This document shows, in pieces, positions 5,922 to 5,925 of a stretch of 5,925 nucleotides of DNA; position 1 is the first letter of the stretch, and each line of letters starts with the position of its first letter. The translations under genes were made by a program, and so were the position numbers. Location: assembly GCA_017444165.1 (NCBI GenBank), contig JAFSXH010000140.1, forward strand, positions 1 to 5,925. Direction: 5' to 3'. The notes under the pieces were generated by a model, which was not told where the DNA came from, did no database searches, and saw only the letters and a list, made by a program, of their open reading frames with translations. The DNA comes from a bacterium. GTDB taxonomy: Bacteria > Vulcanimicrobiota > Xenobia > Xenobiales > Xenobiaceae.

Positions 5922-5925
5922 GGAA

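Overview
The window is bacterial: it has Shine-Dalgarno-like sites, a lipoprotein signal, tightly packed genes in the same direction, the standard code and a rho-independent terminator. By eye the base composition is moderate, leaning to A+T, apart from the G+C-richer repeat block at the left edge. I cannot name a phylum. The genes are consistent with an environmental or gut bacterium that makes a C30 (or C40) isoprenoid lipid and glycolipids.

Layout. Positions 1-239 hold the 3' end of a gene whose product ends in a pure Glu/Thr/Ala tail encoded by an 18-bp tandem repeat. A 226-base gap follows. It contains a perfect 8-bp hairpin (279-305), a convincing rho-independent terminator (329-373) and a good ribosome binding site (449-456). 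Three plus-strand genes then run almost without gaps: a 563-residue predicted lipoprotein with an Ig-like (Big2-type) segment and an acidic Ser/Asp/Glu tail (466-2157), a 524-residue ATP-grasp ligase of the PGM1-related family (2169-3743), and a squalene/phytoene synthase family enzyme (3743-4750, or from a TTG at 3731). The gaps are 11 bases and then a 1-base stop/start overlap, so they probably form one operon. On the minus strand a complete GT4-family glycosyltransferase (5921-4713) converges on the operon, and its last 38 coding bases overlap the 3' end of the synthase gene.

How they may work together. The synthase should join two prenyl diphosphates head to head. The ATP-grasp enzyme should activate a carboxylate and join it to an amine. 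The glycosyltransferase has the look of GT4 enzymes that add sugars to membrane lipids. The conservative reading is a membrane-lipid or cell-envelope locus. The more adventurous reading is that the ligase aminoacylates, or makes a small peptide cap for, a triterpenoid or another lipid. Nothing in the sequence proves that link. The coupling of a PGM1-like ligase to a squalene/phytoene synthase is the most interesting feature of the window.
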